DNA of 64,000 bases from Bacteroidota bacterium. GTDB taxonomy: Bacteria > Bacteroidota > Bacteroidia > Flavobacteriales_D > Crocinitomicaceae. The notes below the pieces were generated by a model. It searched no databases. It saw only the letters and a program-made list of their open reading frames with translations, and was not told the DNA's origin. The position numbers and the translations under genes are program-made. Shown here piece after piece: positions 1 to 9,965 of this stretch. The DNA lies in assembly GCA_024280295.1 (NCBI GenBank), contig JAJRQK010000047.1:62001-126000 (forward strand), read 5' to 3'. The first letter of the stretch is position 1. Every line of letters starts with the position of its first letter.

Positions 1-90
1 CATGTATTCCAATCGCTAGCTTCTGGAGTATACTTGATCTCGTTGATTTCCGAATCAACCAAAGTAACCCAAAAATTAATTGTGCGCTAG
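1..90 (+). CDS. C-terminus of a T9SS type A sorted protein (5' part outside window)
   Basis: The first 90 bases are open in frame 1 and read as 29 codons followed by TAG. The translated tail contains LASGVYLISLIS and ends TQKLIVR. A GvYl strand followed by a K-L-I-V/x ending is the usual last part of the type A C-terminal sorting domain that directs proteins through the type IX secretion system in Bacteroidota. The rest of the gene lies left of the window, so its function cannot be told. A hairpin with a T-run lies about 100 bases downstream on the same strand and would end its transcript. Seen: frame, stop and tail pattern; the T9SS assignment rests on family knowledge. Confidence 0.7.
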   Translation, partial: HVFQSLASGVYLISLISESTKVTQKLIVR

Positions 91-187
91 CATTCTCATT
101 TTAGAGCCAAAAATAGAACAAAACCGAATCCATTTTCTTTATTTTATAATCAAGTCAATTTGACGAATAAAAAACTACAAACGGAAG

Positions 188-214
188 GCACTGAAATTAT
201 TAGTGCGTTTTTTT
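188..214 (+). terminator. Rho-independent terminator
   Basis: GCACT and AGTGC arms (188-192 and 202-206), extended by a G-T and an A-T pair, form a 7-bp stem with a 5-base loop. A run of seven T follows at 208-214. The orientation suits the plus-strand gene ending at 90. The stem is short and AT-containing, so strength is uncertain. Confidence 0.55.
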
Positions 215-244
215 CAATTGTTGATCATCTTATTTATCGATTCA

Positions 245-3200
245 TCATCTGATTATATTTATGTGACCAACCTTCTCTCGAACATCCGTCATTTCTACAT
301 CAAAGGAATTTTTATATCGCATTTTCCAAATATACGCTCCATCTTGAACGTGAACACCTAATCCGTTCGTTCCATCCCATATAAATGTATCATCGTAAGC
401 CTCAAATATTTTTTGCCCCCATCTATTGTAAATAACAAACTCAAATTCATCAAAGATGCACTCATGAGAAATTCTGAATCCATTATTATGTTCATCAGCA
501 TTTGGCGTGAATGTATTTGGGACATAAATTGGGCAATCACAATCAATCACGAAGAACAATACTGTATCTCCTACATCTCCACATCCATAAGCCATTCCTG
601 CTATTTGTATTGTATCTTCTAAATGATATAATTCTGTATATGTAAAGATATTCCCTTCAGTTCCATCGTACCAATGTAAGGAATCCAAATTGTTTATTTC
701 AGGCGCAATAAAAATGATTTCTCCATCACAAATTTGTTTATCTGGCCCTAGCGTAAAGTCTACCCTACCAACTATCACATCAATAGAAGCGTATGCTGCA
801 CATACTGCAAAGGCCTCAACAGTGTACGTACCTTCCCCAACAATAATAGACGCTGTTGTATCACCTGTATTCCACAAATAGGAAGCATTATCCATGGATG
901 CTGTGATTTCAACCAAAGCTGTATCACACAGTAAAATCTGATCGATCAAATCAACAGTTGGAGTTGGCACCATCTGAATATCAAGTGTATCATACCCAGT
1001 ACAGTTATTGTTTCCAATTACCTGCACCCAAACTTGATTTTGAGAGTCAAATACATTCATCGATGTTGAATCACTTCCATCTGACCACAAGTAACTATTA
1101 TAAACTTGTCCTAGAGTATATGTGACAGTATCTTCATCGCAATATTTAGAAGGCCCAACAATAGAAGGCGTTGGAGCTAATATTTCAGTAATTTCTATTG
1201 TGTCTGATGATAGACAGCCAAAAACATCAACTACGTCAACATAATATATTCCCCCATCATTGATATCCACAGAAGAATTTGTCTCTAAAGTATTCCAAAG
1301 ATAAGTTACTCCTAAAGGGATTGCTGCATCAATCGTAATTGTTTCATACTCACAAATAATTTGATCCAAGCCTAAATTGATGTTTGATATTGCATGATAC
1401 CCAACGGTAATTGTATCCCTAGCAATGCAACCGTTCGTATCCATTACTTGCGCCCAAACAGTTGAGGAAGAGGAGATCAAATAGGTTGGCAAGATAGATC
1501 CGTCAGACCAAAGAACACTTCCTCCAAGAGGAATTGTTGGCACTAAAGCTAATGTGAATCCATCGCAAAGCATTGTATCATTACCTAAGTTATTTGAGAA
1601 ATTCAAGAAATCACTAACAATCAAGGAGTCTGTGGATGTTCCACATCCAGTTGTGATTGTTAACCAATAAACCCCTTGGTTGGTTACTGTAATATTTGGA
1701 ATATTATCTCCTGTGCTCCACAAATAAGATGGGTTAGAGACATTCACTGTTGACTGCATAGTTACAGGTGAACCAAAGCATACAGAAGTATCATTTCCTA
1801 AATTTACAACAGGTAATTGCGTTACATACACTTGCATTGAATCGTCAATCCAACAACCTTCAGGTGTCATGTAATTCACATAGTAATTTTGATCTAATGA
1901 AGGGTTAAAAACAGGTGTCGTTGACGTTGGATTTAATATCCCAGTTGTTGGTGTCCACGTAATATTAGATGAATTACCTAGATCAAGAGTGATTGTTTGA
2001 CCGTTACAAATTGTGCTATCAAAAGGAATATTGATGGCTAAAGATGAACTAAAAGTAATAGTAACAGTATCAGTTATAAGGCAAGTTCCATCGTCGACAG
2101 AGAGTATAAATTCTAATGTAGAATCTACTAAAATGGTAGGCGATGCTATAGTGGAGTTATTCAAATACAATCCATTCGACCAAGAAAAAATGGGATTAAG
2201 AGCACTTGTAGTTCCATTCAAAACGTAACCAACTGTTGTACATAAAATAGAATCCTGTCCAGCGTTTACACTAAAATCAATTGTATTCACTAAAACTGAG
2301 TCAGAATAAACGCAAGAACCTTGAGCTACATCAATGACATAGTAAGTATTGGATGTAGGAATGGCCATAGGTGTAGAAAGCGTTGCATTATTTAAAGACG
2401 CAGTTGGCGACCAGATAAATGTAAATCCAGTGCTATCCACAACTTGTATAGAGACATCTTCTAAGAGCCAAACATCATCACCAGCAGCTGTAAAATTAGG
2501 CTGAATCCATCTAAATCTAGTTGAAGCCGTCATTGCTCCAGCAGGTATCGGTATAGATAGAGCCGTAATATTAGGGTATGCATTTTCAAATAAAGTTATA
2601 ATTGTTATCCAAGAAACGCCTCCATTGGTTGAATATTGAAGAAGAACATCTTCTCCTACATTCGCGTTTTGGCATGGAGCAATTCCATCTGCTATTTTAA
2701 TGCTAAACTCAATACTTCCGCCTAATAGAACATTAATATCTATCGTTTCAGCACTTCTGTTTGGTGTACCATTGAAGAACAATGCATCACCCGTAAGTGA
2801 GCCACAAACATTGGTGGTTTGATACCCAACTATGGAGTTCCACATATTAGGATCTATTCCTCCATTAAAATCATCATAGTAGGCAATTTGGGTAACTTCG
2901 AAATGGAGTAAAGATGAATCCCCAGCACATAGTAAAGGGTTATCTGCGTAGGCAACAACAGATGCTATACTCCCACCGTCAACATGAATATAGACACTGT
3001 CGGTGCTCGTACTACATGTCGATCCAATTGATGAAACAGTAACGTAATACCACCCACTCACCATCGCGGTCATAATAGGTGCTTGAATACTCGGATCGTT
3101 GAAGTAATATGCAGGAGCCCATGAGAAATCATACAAGCCAGGCGTCAACACGTTTACATTCATTTGCACATTATTGAACATACAAACAGTATCGTCACTT

Positions 3201-4786
3201 GCAATAGCGTCAATAATTGCTGGGTTAGGAACTGAAACACTATATGCATACTCTTGAATACATCCTGAAACTAGTGAAGTACCAGTAATTATATAAACAT
3301 CATTAATAATTGGGGGAATCAAAAGCAATGTATTATTGGTTCCAATTACGGTTAATGAATCAGACATTGTCGTCCATTGAGGATTAAACAAGTTAAAAGG
3401 TGGCGAAAGGTAAACAGTATCAGATGTACATAAGGCAGAATCAACCAACAATGGAGGTTCTAAAGAGAATGAGCCAACTGAGTAAGCATAACTTTCAGCT
3501 GTCCCGGTCCCATACGCATAAGCACTGAACCCGTTAGGTGCTTGTAAATTATGGCTTCCTGCTGGAATGAGAATAGACGCATAAGAATTCGTTGGATTTG
3601 CTGGGTAGGTAGTAAAGTCAATCACTGGAATAGGAATTCCATCTAACAAAACCGTGCCAACATCAACTGTTTCGACAACCAGATTTAAGTTGTGAGAATT
3701 AATGATTCCTGAAATCACTGTTCCAAAAGTGACATTAGAAATTCGTTGATCATCAGCGTTCAAGACTAACATCGAAGGGTCTCCACTACCACTACAAGAA
3801 GTACCTTGCATAAACTGTGTTACAGAAATAGGTCCAGATCCTATAATTTGATCAGCAGTTGAAACAGTATTAAAAATTTGAGATTGTCCAGAATTCAACA
3901 CGAATGGAGCAGCTCCATTTATTGACACTGAAGTACCATTATCTCTTGCAATTACATTATAGGTATAACTTGTTGTGCCATCAAAGGGCACAGTATAATA
4001 TTCAGTACCCCAAGTATCAACAGGTAGCATTTGATCACAAATATGATCGCAGTACGTGCAACCCATTGGAATATTAGAGCACTCGGATCCTCCGAAGACG
4101 GCAAAAGGCCTACAATCTCCATTTGCTACAGTACCTTTAATCGAAGTTCCAGTAAGATCTGCCAAACCACTAGCAGCTGCTACTTGATAGGATTCTCCTT
4201 CATTTAATTGTATAATATATGGAACGCCAGCAGCATGCCCCCCTTTTGTTAAAACATTTGGAATAATTTCAATTTGAGTTCCATCTGCGGTTGCTACAAT
4301 TAAACACTCTGAACTCAAATTCGTTGCCCCAAAAACCAATCCATGATAAGAAGAAACGATATAATCTGTTCCAAGAGATTTTACAGGGAGAATTTTTGTT
4401 GCATCGGCACTAGCAGAAGCGAAATTAATCCCGAACACACTCACATCATCAAGCGTAGTAATATGTACCCCACGCATTGCAACTACATCATTTAAAATAT
4501 GTTCTCCAATCCCTAATGGAACAATTATAGTTGTAACGACATTAGGGACAACAACAAAGGCTTGACTCCATCCTTGCAGCGGCACAGACACGGTGCCAGA
4601 AGTGGAAGTGGAAGATGATATAAATAAACGCAATTGGGGATTTGTAGATCCATAATTATTCATATATCCCATCCAAAAATCTGTGCCAACAGTTGGAATA
4701 ATTCCTTGGCTATATGAATTCGTACTCAACAGTATAACTAGAGCAATAATTGACTTGCAAAAAAAAGAGGTGGTCTTGTTTTTCAA
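245..4786 (-). CDS. Large secreted adhesin-like protein, IgGFc-binding-like N-terminus, T9SS type B (CHU_C) C-terminus
   Basis: The 1513-residue product begins with a signal peptide (about residues 1-27, ending SYSQG). Residues about 30-450 resemble the IgGFc-binding-type N-terminal region seen in Bacteroidota surface proteins, with GTDFWMGYM near the start and LPVDTWGTEYYTVPF further on. Residues about 450-1410 are a string of Ig/PKD-like modules, each with a cysteine after LG/D and a later W-x-x-G. The last 95 residues are a gliding-motility-associated type B sorting domain, marked by VPNTFTPNADEHNNGF, YNRWGQKIF and WDGTNGLG. Such proteins cross the outer membrane through T9SS and stay on the surface or are released. 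It stands alone, convergent with the gene ending at 90. No catalytic motif is visible; adhesion or matrix binding is inference. Confidence 0.85.
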   Translation of the reverse strand: MKNKTTSFFCKSIIALVILLSTNSYSQGIIPTVGTDFWMGYMNNYGSTNPQLRLFISSSTSTSGTVSVPLQGWSQAFVVVPNVVTTIIVPLGIGEHILNDVVAMRGVHITTLDDVSVFGINFASASADATKILPVKSLGTDYIVSSYHGLVFGATNLSSECLIVATADGTQIEIIPNVLTKGGHAAGVPYIIQLNEGESYQVAAASGLADLTGTSIKGTVANGDCRPFAVFGGSECSNIPMGCTYCDHICDQMLPVDTWGTEYYTVPFDGTTSYTYNVIARDNGTSVSINGAAPFVLNSGQSQIFNTVSTADQIIGSGPISVTQFMQGTSCSGSGDPSMLVLNADDQRISNVTFGTVISGIINSHNLNLVVETVDVGTVLLDGIPIPVIDFTTYPANPTNSYASILIPAGSHNLQAPNGFSAYAYGTGTAESYAYSVGSFSLEPPLLVDSALCTSDTVYLSPPFNLFNPQWTTMSDSLTVIGTNNTLLLIPPIINDVYIITGTSLVSGCIQEYAYSVSVPNPAIIDAIASDDTVCMFNNVQMNVNVLTPGLYDFSWAPAYYFNDPSIQAPIMTAMVSGWYYVTVSSIGSTCSTSTDSVYIHVDGGSIASVVAYADNPLLCAGDSSLLHFEVTQIAYYDDFNGGIDPNMWNSIVGYQTTNVCGSLTGDALFFNGTPNRSAETIDINVLLGGSIEFSIKIADGIAPCQNANVGEDVLLQYSTNGGVSWITIITLFENAYPNITALSIPIPAGAMTASTRFRWIQPNFTAAGDDVWLLEDVSIQVVDSTGFTFIWSPTASLNNATLSTPMAIPTSNTYYVIDVAQGSCVYSDSVLVNTIDFSVNAGQDSILCTTVGYVLNGTTSALNPIFSWSNGLYLNNSTIASPTILVDSTLEFILSVDDGTCLITDTVTITFSSSLAINIPFDSTICNGQTITLDLGNSSNITWTPTTGILNPTSTTPVFNPSLDQNYYVNYMTPEGCWIDDSMQVYVTQLPVVNLGNDTSVCFGSPVTMQSTVNVSNPSYLWSTGDNIPNITVTNQGVYWLTITTGCGTSTDSLIVSDFLNFSNNLGNDTMLCDGFTLALVPTIPLGGSVLWSDGSILPTYLISSSSTVWAQVMDTNGCIARDTITVGYHAISNINLGLDQIICEYETITIDAAIPLGVTYLWNTLETNSSVDINDGGIYYVDVVDVFGCLSSDTIEITEILAPTPSIVGPSKYCDEDTVTYTLGQVYNSYLWSDGSDSTSMNVFDSQNQVWVQVIGNNNCTGYDTLDIQMVPTPTVDLIDQILLCDTALVEITASMDNASYLWNTGDTTASIIVGEGTYTVEAFAVCAAYASIDVIVGRVDFTLGPDKQICDGEIIFIAPEINNLDSLHWYDGTEGNIFTYTELYHLEDTIQIAGMAYGCGDVGDTVLFFVIDCDCPIYVPNTFTPNADEHNNGFRISHECIFDEFEFVIYNRWGQKIFEAYDDTFIWDGTNGLGVHVQDGAYIWKMRYKNSFDVEMTDVREKVGHINIIR

Positions 4787-5361
4787 AGGTTGTAGTATTT
4801 ACTATTTTATGCAAGTTACATCAATGATCTCACAAAATCAACCAAATCAATAAATTGTTTAAGAAGCCCCCCTCCTGTCACATTCCTTATTTTGGTTTAA
4901 GGTGTAAATTTTGATCATCATCCAATGCTAAAATTCAGATGCCTTAAATGTTACTTTAATTTGCATATGCATGATTAAATCTACACAACGGTTTTTAAAC
5001 AATGAACAATTTGAACTCAATTGAATCATTTGGTTTGATGCGGAATAGTTGATAGAAACTATATACTGTTCGAATTTTGATGCGATACTAAAAGCAATAA
5101 ATGTAATTCTCACTCCTGATTGAATAGGAAATCATAGCGATTAATTGATCTTGAGTTCTGACACTTATTGAGCGACCCAAGAAGCTACATTAAGTGAATA
5201 GAAATAATTGGGCAAATAGGAGGAATATTGGAGGGTAAAGCAGGAACAAACAATTGATCGAAGCACAATTAATTTAGCGCCCTAAAAAAACAGAAATATT
5301 ATTTCCAAGAGATCGGACAAATCGACTATTTTTGTAGGTCAATAAAGAAGTTTAATTCGAT
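4787..5361. other. Intergenic region between divergent genes
   Basis: This 575-base AT-rich region separates the minus-strand T9SS gene from alaS. It should hold promoters in both directions. Only the alaS -7 element at 5327-5334 is clear. A 61-codon minus-strand ORF inside has no recognisable features and I do not call it. I see no RNA gene. Confidence 0.6.
5327..5334 (+). promoter_or_regulatory. Bacteroidota-type -7 promoter element for alaS
   Basis: TATTTTTG matches the Bacteroidota -7 consensus TAnnTTTG exactly and lies 27 bases before the alaS ATG, giving a leader of about 20 bases. No TTG stands at the expected -33 spacing, so support is from the -7 box and its position only. Confidence 0.45.
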
Positions 5362-7974
5362 ATGACACTTTCAGAAATTAGAAGTCAATTTTTCACGTAT
5401 TTCGAATCTCAAGGACATAAAATCGTTCCTAGCGCACCGATGGTGGTTAAGAACGACCCCACACTTATGTTCATCAATGCTGGTATGAATCAGTTCAAGG
5501 ATGCTTTTCTTGGAAATGCTGCGCCTCCTGCAAAAAGAGTTGCTAATACGCAAAAATGTCTTCGTGTTTCTGGAAAACACAATGATTTGGAAGAAGTCGG
5601 TGTTGATACCTACCACCATACGATGTTCGAAATGCTCGGAAATTGGTCGTTCGGTGATTATTTCAAAGAGGAAACGATAAAATGGTCATGGGAATTGCTC
5701 ACTGAGGTGTATAAGTTATCACCAGATCGGCTATATGTCACTATTTTTGAGGGCGACGAGAAAGACGGAGTTCCACTCGACACTGAAAGCTTAGAGGTTT
5801 GGAAAAAATACATTTCGGAAGACAGAATTATTCCTGCGGATAAAGCAGACAATTTTTGGGAAATGGGAGAAACAGGTCCATGTGGTCCTTGCTCAGAAAT
5901 TCACATCGACCTAAGATCTGATGAAGATCGTACTAAAGTTGATGGGAAATCACTCGTAAATCAAGATCATCCTCAAGTCGTTGAAATCTGGAACAATGTG
6001 TTCATGGAATTCAACCGCAAAGCGGATAAATCATTAGAATCTCTACCAGAAAAGCATGTCGATACAGGTATGGGGTTGGAACGTCTAGCAATGGCACTTC
6101 AAGGAAAGCAATCAAATTATGATACTGATTTATTCCAAACGCTCATTCAGCACATGGAAAAAGTCGCTGGAATCGAATACGGGAAAAATGAAACAACAGA
6201 CATTGCACTTCGCGTTATCGCAGATCATGTCAGAGCAATTGCATTCTCCATAGCAGATGGACAATTACCATCAAACACAGGCGCAGGATACGTTATCCGA
6301 AGAATACTTCGACGTGCTGTTCGGTACGGTTACCAAACATTAGGATTGAAATCATCGTTTCTTGCCGATCTTTCAACAACATTAACGGAAATTATGGGCG
6401 ATCCATTTATAGAATTAAAACAACAGCAATCACTCATTCATAAAGTTATCAAAGAAGAAGAAAATAGCTTCTTTAGAACGCTTGAACAAGGACTAAGAAG
6501 AATGGATTTGGTCATCAACAAGACTAAACTCGCCAAGCAGACCAGTATTGAAGGATTCATTGCCTTTGAACTATACGACACCTACGGATTCCCGTTGGAT
6601 TTAACTTCATTAATTGCACGAGAAAATGGACTAGAAGTGGATAAAAAAGGATTCAAGGAAGAATTAGAATTACAGAAAACAAGATCACGTGCGGCAACTT
6701 CCTTGGAAACTGATGATTGGATTGTTCTATGTGAAGACAATGTTGAAGAATTTGTTGGTTATGACCTGCTTGAAACCCATGTTAAGATTGTCAAATACCG
6801 TAAGGTCATTCAGAAGAAAAAAGAATTCTATCAAGTTGTATTTAACCTTACCACCTTCTATCCCGAAGGCGGAGGTCAAGTTGGAGATACAGGCCACATC
6901 GAATATGGAGATGAAAAAGCATATATTTTCGACACAAAGAAAGAGAATGGACTAATTATCCATTACATGAAGGAACTTCCTGAAAGTTTAAAAGCAACAT
7001 TTTTGGCAGTTGTGAATAAATCAAAGAGACTAGCTTCGGCTAATAATCACAGTGCCACTCACCTGCTCCATCATGCATTGAGAACAATTCTTGGAGATCA
7101 CGTTGAACAGAAAGGATCATTGGTGAATTCAGACTATTTACGATTCGATTTCTCTCACTTTTCAAAAGTCACCGATGAAGAAATTCAGAAGATTCAAGAA
7201 ATGGTTTCTCGATTAATCAGGACTAATCATTCCCTTGAAGAAAAACGAAATACTCCCATGGAACTTGCCGTTGAAATGGGTGCGATGGCACTATTTGGTG
7301 AGAAATATGGAGATACTGTTCGCGTAATAAAATTTGGGAATTCCGTTGAATTGTGCGGTGGAACTCATGTTAAATCAACAGGAGAAATTGGCTTGTTCAA
7401 AATAACTTCAGAAGCGGCAGTTGCTGCTGGCGTTCGAAGAATTGAAGCAATTACATCACAAAATGCAGAAGTGTACTACTCCGATAAAGCGGATAAACTC
7501 GACTCCATAGCAAGTGCATTGAAGAATCCAAAAGACATCGGAAAGGCAGTAAATGATTTACTGATTCGGAATTCGATGTTGGTAAAAAATGTCGAACGTC
7601 TCCAACGAGAAAAAGCACTTTCTATGAAAGTAGAACTGAAGAATCAAATTATTGATCGAAATAATATCCAATTTTTAAGTGCAATTATTGACCTAGATGG
7701 TGGATCAATTAAGGATATCCTCTTCCAGTTAAAAGGCGAGGTCGAAAACTTTGTTGGCGTAATTGGCGGCAAAGCAGATGGGAAATGCACGTTAAGTTTA
7801 ATTGCATCTGACAATATTGTTAAAGACAAAAACATCAACGCGGGATCAATTATTCGTGAAGTTTCAAAACACATCCAAGGCGGCGGAGGTGGACAACCTA
7901 ATTTCGCAACCGCAGGAGGAAAAAATGCAGATGGGCTGGAACAAGCAATCGCAGAAATTCGAGAAAAATTTTAA
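5362..7974 (+). CDS. alaS: Alanine--tRNA ligase
   Basis: The 870-residue product charges tRNA-Ala with alanine in the cytoplasm and clears mischarged Ser- and Gly-tRNA-Ala. It has the full AlaRS layout: class II catalytic domain (HKIVPSAPMV near residue 20, GPCGPCSEIH near 175, DTGMGLERLAM near 235), an editing domain with the zinc-binding NNHSATHLLHHAL near residue 562 and CGGTHVKSTGEIG near 665, and a C-Ala domain ending in a glycine-rich stretch (IQGGGGGQPNF). Length matches the usual 870-880 residues. The ATG at 5362 is 21 bases after the inferred transcription start and begins with the family's typical N-terminus (T-x-x-E-I-R). It is monocistronic and convergent with the flippase gene. 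Confidence 0.98.
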   Translation: MTLSEIRSQFFTYFESQGHKIVPSAPMVVKNDPTLMFINAGMNQFKDAFLGNAAPPAKRVANTQKCLRVSGKHNDLEEVGVDTYHHTMFEMLGNWSFGDYFKEETIKWSWELLTEVYKLSPDRLYVTIFEGDEKDGVPLDTESLEVWKKYISEDRIIPADKADNFWEMGETGPCGPCSEIHIDLRSDEDRTKVDGKSLVNQDHPQVVEIWNNVFMEFNRKADKSLESLPEKHVDTGMGLERLAMALQGKQSNYDTDLFQTLIQHMEKVAGIEYGKNETTDIALRVIADHVRAIAFSIADGQLPSNTGAGYVIRRILRRAVRYGYQTLGLKSSFLADLSTTLTEIMGDPFIELKQQQSLIHKVIKEEENSFFRTLEQGLRRMDLVINKTKLAKQTSIEGFIAFELYDTYGFPLDLTSLIARENGLEVDKKGFKEELELQKTRSRAATSLETDDWIVLCEDNVEEFVGYDLLETHVKIVKYRKVIQKKKEFYQVVFNLTTFYPEGGGQVGDTGHIEYGDEKAYIFDTKKENGLIIHYMKELPESLKATFLAVVNKSKRLASANNHSATHLLHHALRTILGDHVEQKGSLVNSDYLRFDFSHFSKVTDEEIQKIQEMVSRLIRTNHSLEEKRNTPMELAVEMGAMALFGEKYGDTVRVIKFGNSVELCGGTHVKSTGEIGLFKITSEAAVAAGVRRIEAITSQNAEVYYSDKADKLDSIASALKNPKDIGKAVNDLLIRNSMLVKNVERLQREKALSMKVELKNQIIDRNNIQFLSAIIDLDGGSIKDILFQLKGEVENFVGVIGGKADGKCTLSLIASDNIVKDKNINAGSIIREVSKHIQGGGGGQPNFATAGGKNADGLEQAIAEIREKF

Positions 7975-8012
7975 GGCAATTAAAGTTACAGTATTTAGGT
8001 AGAGGACTTAGT

Positions 8013-9512
8013 TTATGCTTTCTTCTTAATTCGTTTCTTTACATATTTCAAGCTTTTTTTGAAATATGTAATCGATTCCATCTCTAGTGAAAATACATAA
8101 ATAGGAACGATAAAGGCGATTACAAATAATACCGTATCTAGCATCAATTGAAGCCATTTATTAGAAAAAACATCACCCAGTAACCATCCGAGTAATAGTG
8201 TAACCACACCCAATCCAATAACAATGAATTGATTCCTTTCAAAGGGGTGAATTTTGTAAACTTTCCACACGAACAACAATCTTCCTACGTTGTAGAAAAT
8301 CAATGCTAAAGCAGTTGATATGGCTGCTCCCGAAATACCCCCTATGGGAATAAGTAATAAATTCAAGAAAAAGACAGCAAAAATTAAAAATAGTGTAAAC
8401 AAGATGTCATATCTGTATTTTTTTGACGTGCTAAAAATTGCTCCGTTCAAGCCAAAATACATGTCAAACATTCTTCCCATCATAAGGAAGAAAAACACCC
8501 AAATTCCATCTTGAAATTCAGGTTTAAGAAACGAAAAGAGTAAATCAATGTTAAGCCAAATAATAAGAAAAGGGGCAAAACCAGCTACGAGAGAAACTGA
8601 ACTAACCTTTCTATACAATTCTTTGAGTTTTCCCATTTCTTGATTTTTCCAATGATCAGCTATCAGTGGTGTACTAGCCCGCAAAATAGAATGATAAGGA
8701 ACTCTAAGGAAACTAGTTAAAAAGACAACAGTTGCATAAACTCCCGTTGGACCTAATCCATAAAACTGAGCAATCATCAAAACATCTAAGGAATTCACAA
8801 TTGTGGATGAAAGTGTATTGACATAACTAAAAGCAGAAAATTGAATTAATATTTTTCGAAACCTTCTTGAAATCTTAATTGTTTTGACCGACAAATTTAG
8901 CTCACCGATCTTGTAGAGGTACAAAAATAAAATCACAGCAGGAATGCCAAAAGCAATAGCATGTAAAGCCACAAAATCGGAAAAAGAAATAAGGTCGCCC
9001 CAAAGTAATAAGAGTAATATGAGAACGATTAGTCGGAAGATAATATCCATTGCAAAAACCGAGATGACGATTTTATACATTGCTCTCAAATAAATTTCTA
9101 ACACTATATATAGTGCATACCCGATTCCAATTGGAATAAACCAGAGATAAAAATCTACAAAGAGTTCTGAACTTTCATTATAATTTGCTGCAATAGCTCC
9201 TCTAAAAATAAGTGAGAAAAGCGTGCAAAGAACAATCCCGAAGATAACTGTCAGTAATACTAATGGAAGAAAACCATTGTTCCTATTCGTATCGTTTTTA
9301 AAAAATGGAAAAAATCTCCAAACAGCACTGTTCGTTCCTAATTGAGCAAATTGAGCAAATAAAATACCTACGGAAGTTAGTAAACTGATCAACCCAATCT
9401 GCTCTGTGGATAATATGATCAAAAAAAGTACGCCTTTATTAAGGTATCCTAGTATCATTCCGACGTATGAAATGATCATTGCACGAACTCCATTTTTTTG
9501 AACAATTCCCAT
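8013..9512 (-). CDS. Polysaccharide flippase (Wzx/PST-type, MATE-like fold)
   Basis: The 499-residue, strongly hydrophobic protein shows roughly a dozen membrane segments across its length and a basic C-terminal tail (KKRIKKKA). The start MGIVQKNGVRAMIISYVGM resembles O-antigen and polysaccharide exporters of the PST/Wzx group, which move undecaprenyl-linked glycan units across the inner membrane. I place the start at the ATG at 9512; a TTG four codons upstream is less likely. It lies next to, but divergent from, the glycan and pseudaminic acid genes at 9966-24598, so exporting that glycan is the likely job. Substrate cannot be read from sequence. Confidence 0.85.
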   Translation of the reverse strand: MGIVQKNGVRAMIISYVGMILGYLNKGVLFLIILSTEQIGLISLLTSVGILFAQFAQLGTNSAVWRFFPFFKNDTNRNNGFLPLVLLTVIFGIVLCTLFSLIFRGAIAANYNESSELFVDFYLWFIPIGIGYALYIVLEIYLRAMYKIVISVFAMDIIFRLIVLILLLLLWGDLISFSDFVALHAIAFGIPAVILFLYLYKIGELNLSVKTIKISRRFRKILIQFSAFSYVNTLSSTIVNSLDVLMIAQFYGLGPTGVYATVVFLTSFLRVPYHSILRASTPLIADHWKNQEMGKLKELYRKVSSVSLVAGFAPFLIIWLNIDLLFSFLKPEFQDGIWVFFFLMMGRMFDMYFGLNGAIFSTSKKYRYDILFTLFLIFAVFFLNLLLIPIGGISGAAISTALALIFYNVGRLLFVWKVYKIHPFERNQFIVIGLGVVTLLLGWLLGDVFSNKWLQLMLDTVLFVIAFIVPIYVFSLEMESITYFKKSLKYVKKRIKKKA

Positions 9513-9965
9513 AAACTCCAACAAATATAGCGTTCAGCTATGAACTAACGAATTAAATGAGTGGATTAACCAAATACTTACACGAAACATAACAGTCATT
9601 ATAATGTTTGGAGCGGATGATTTCATGAAAAAACACATTTATGTGAAAGTAAAGTGCAATGAAGGTGTAAACCTACTAGTTGAATTCCAGAATATATTCT
9701 ATCTTTGATAACCATAGATGTTTTGATAAAAGCTCTACTCAAAAGAGTGAATTTTACTGAAATATTTTAACTATGCAGGAAATAATTCAGTTTCAAAACT
9801 AGGCTATCATTTGAAACTAAATTAACATCCTTTAACCAGAGAAATCTGAATGTTAGCTATCTATAAAAATAAAACAGTGGCCTAAAAGATAAGTATCTAC
9901 CTACAAATATGGATCTTATTTTGAACATTTTCAATTTGAACTAATAATCTTATTCGATTTAAAAA
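9513..9965. other. Intergenic region between divergent glycan-locus genes
   Basis: The 453 bases hold a good plus-strand promoter at 9680-9708 and then a leader of about 250 bases before the methyltransferase gene. No ORF or stable hairpin with a T-run stands out in the leader. Promoter elements for the minus-strand flippase were not clear. Confidence 0.6.
9680..9708 (+). promoter_or_regulatory. Bacteroidota-type promoter (TTG-N17-TAnnTTTG)
   Basis: TTG at 9680-9682, a spacer of exactly 17 bases, and TATCTTTG at 9700-9708 match the flavobacterial -33/-7 consensus. Transcription would start near 9715 and run into the glycan locus. The long leader to the first gene at 9966 is unusual and could carry regulation. 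Confidence 0.6.

Noticed and set aside
4928-5113. 61-codon minus-strand ORF between the T9SS gene and alaS
   Set aside because: No signal, domain or ribosome site; it sits in an AT-rich promoter region.
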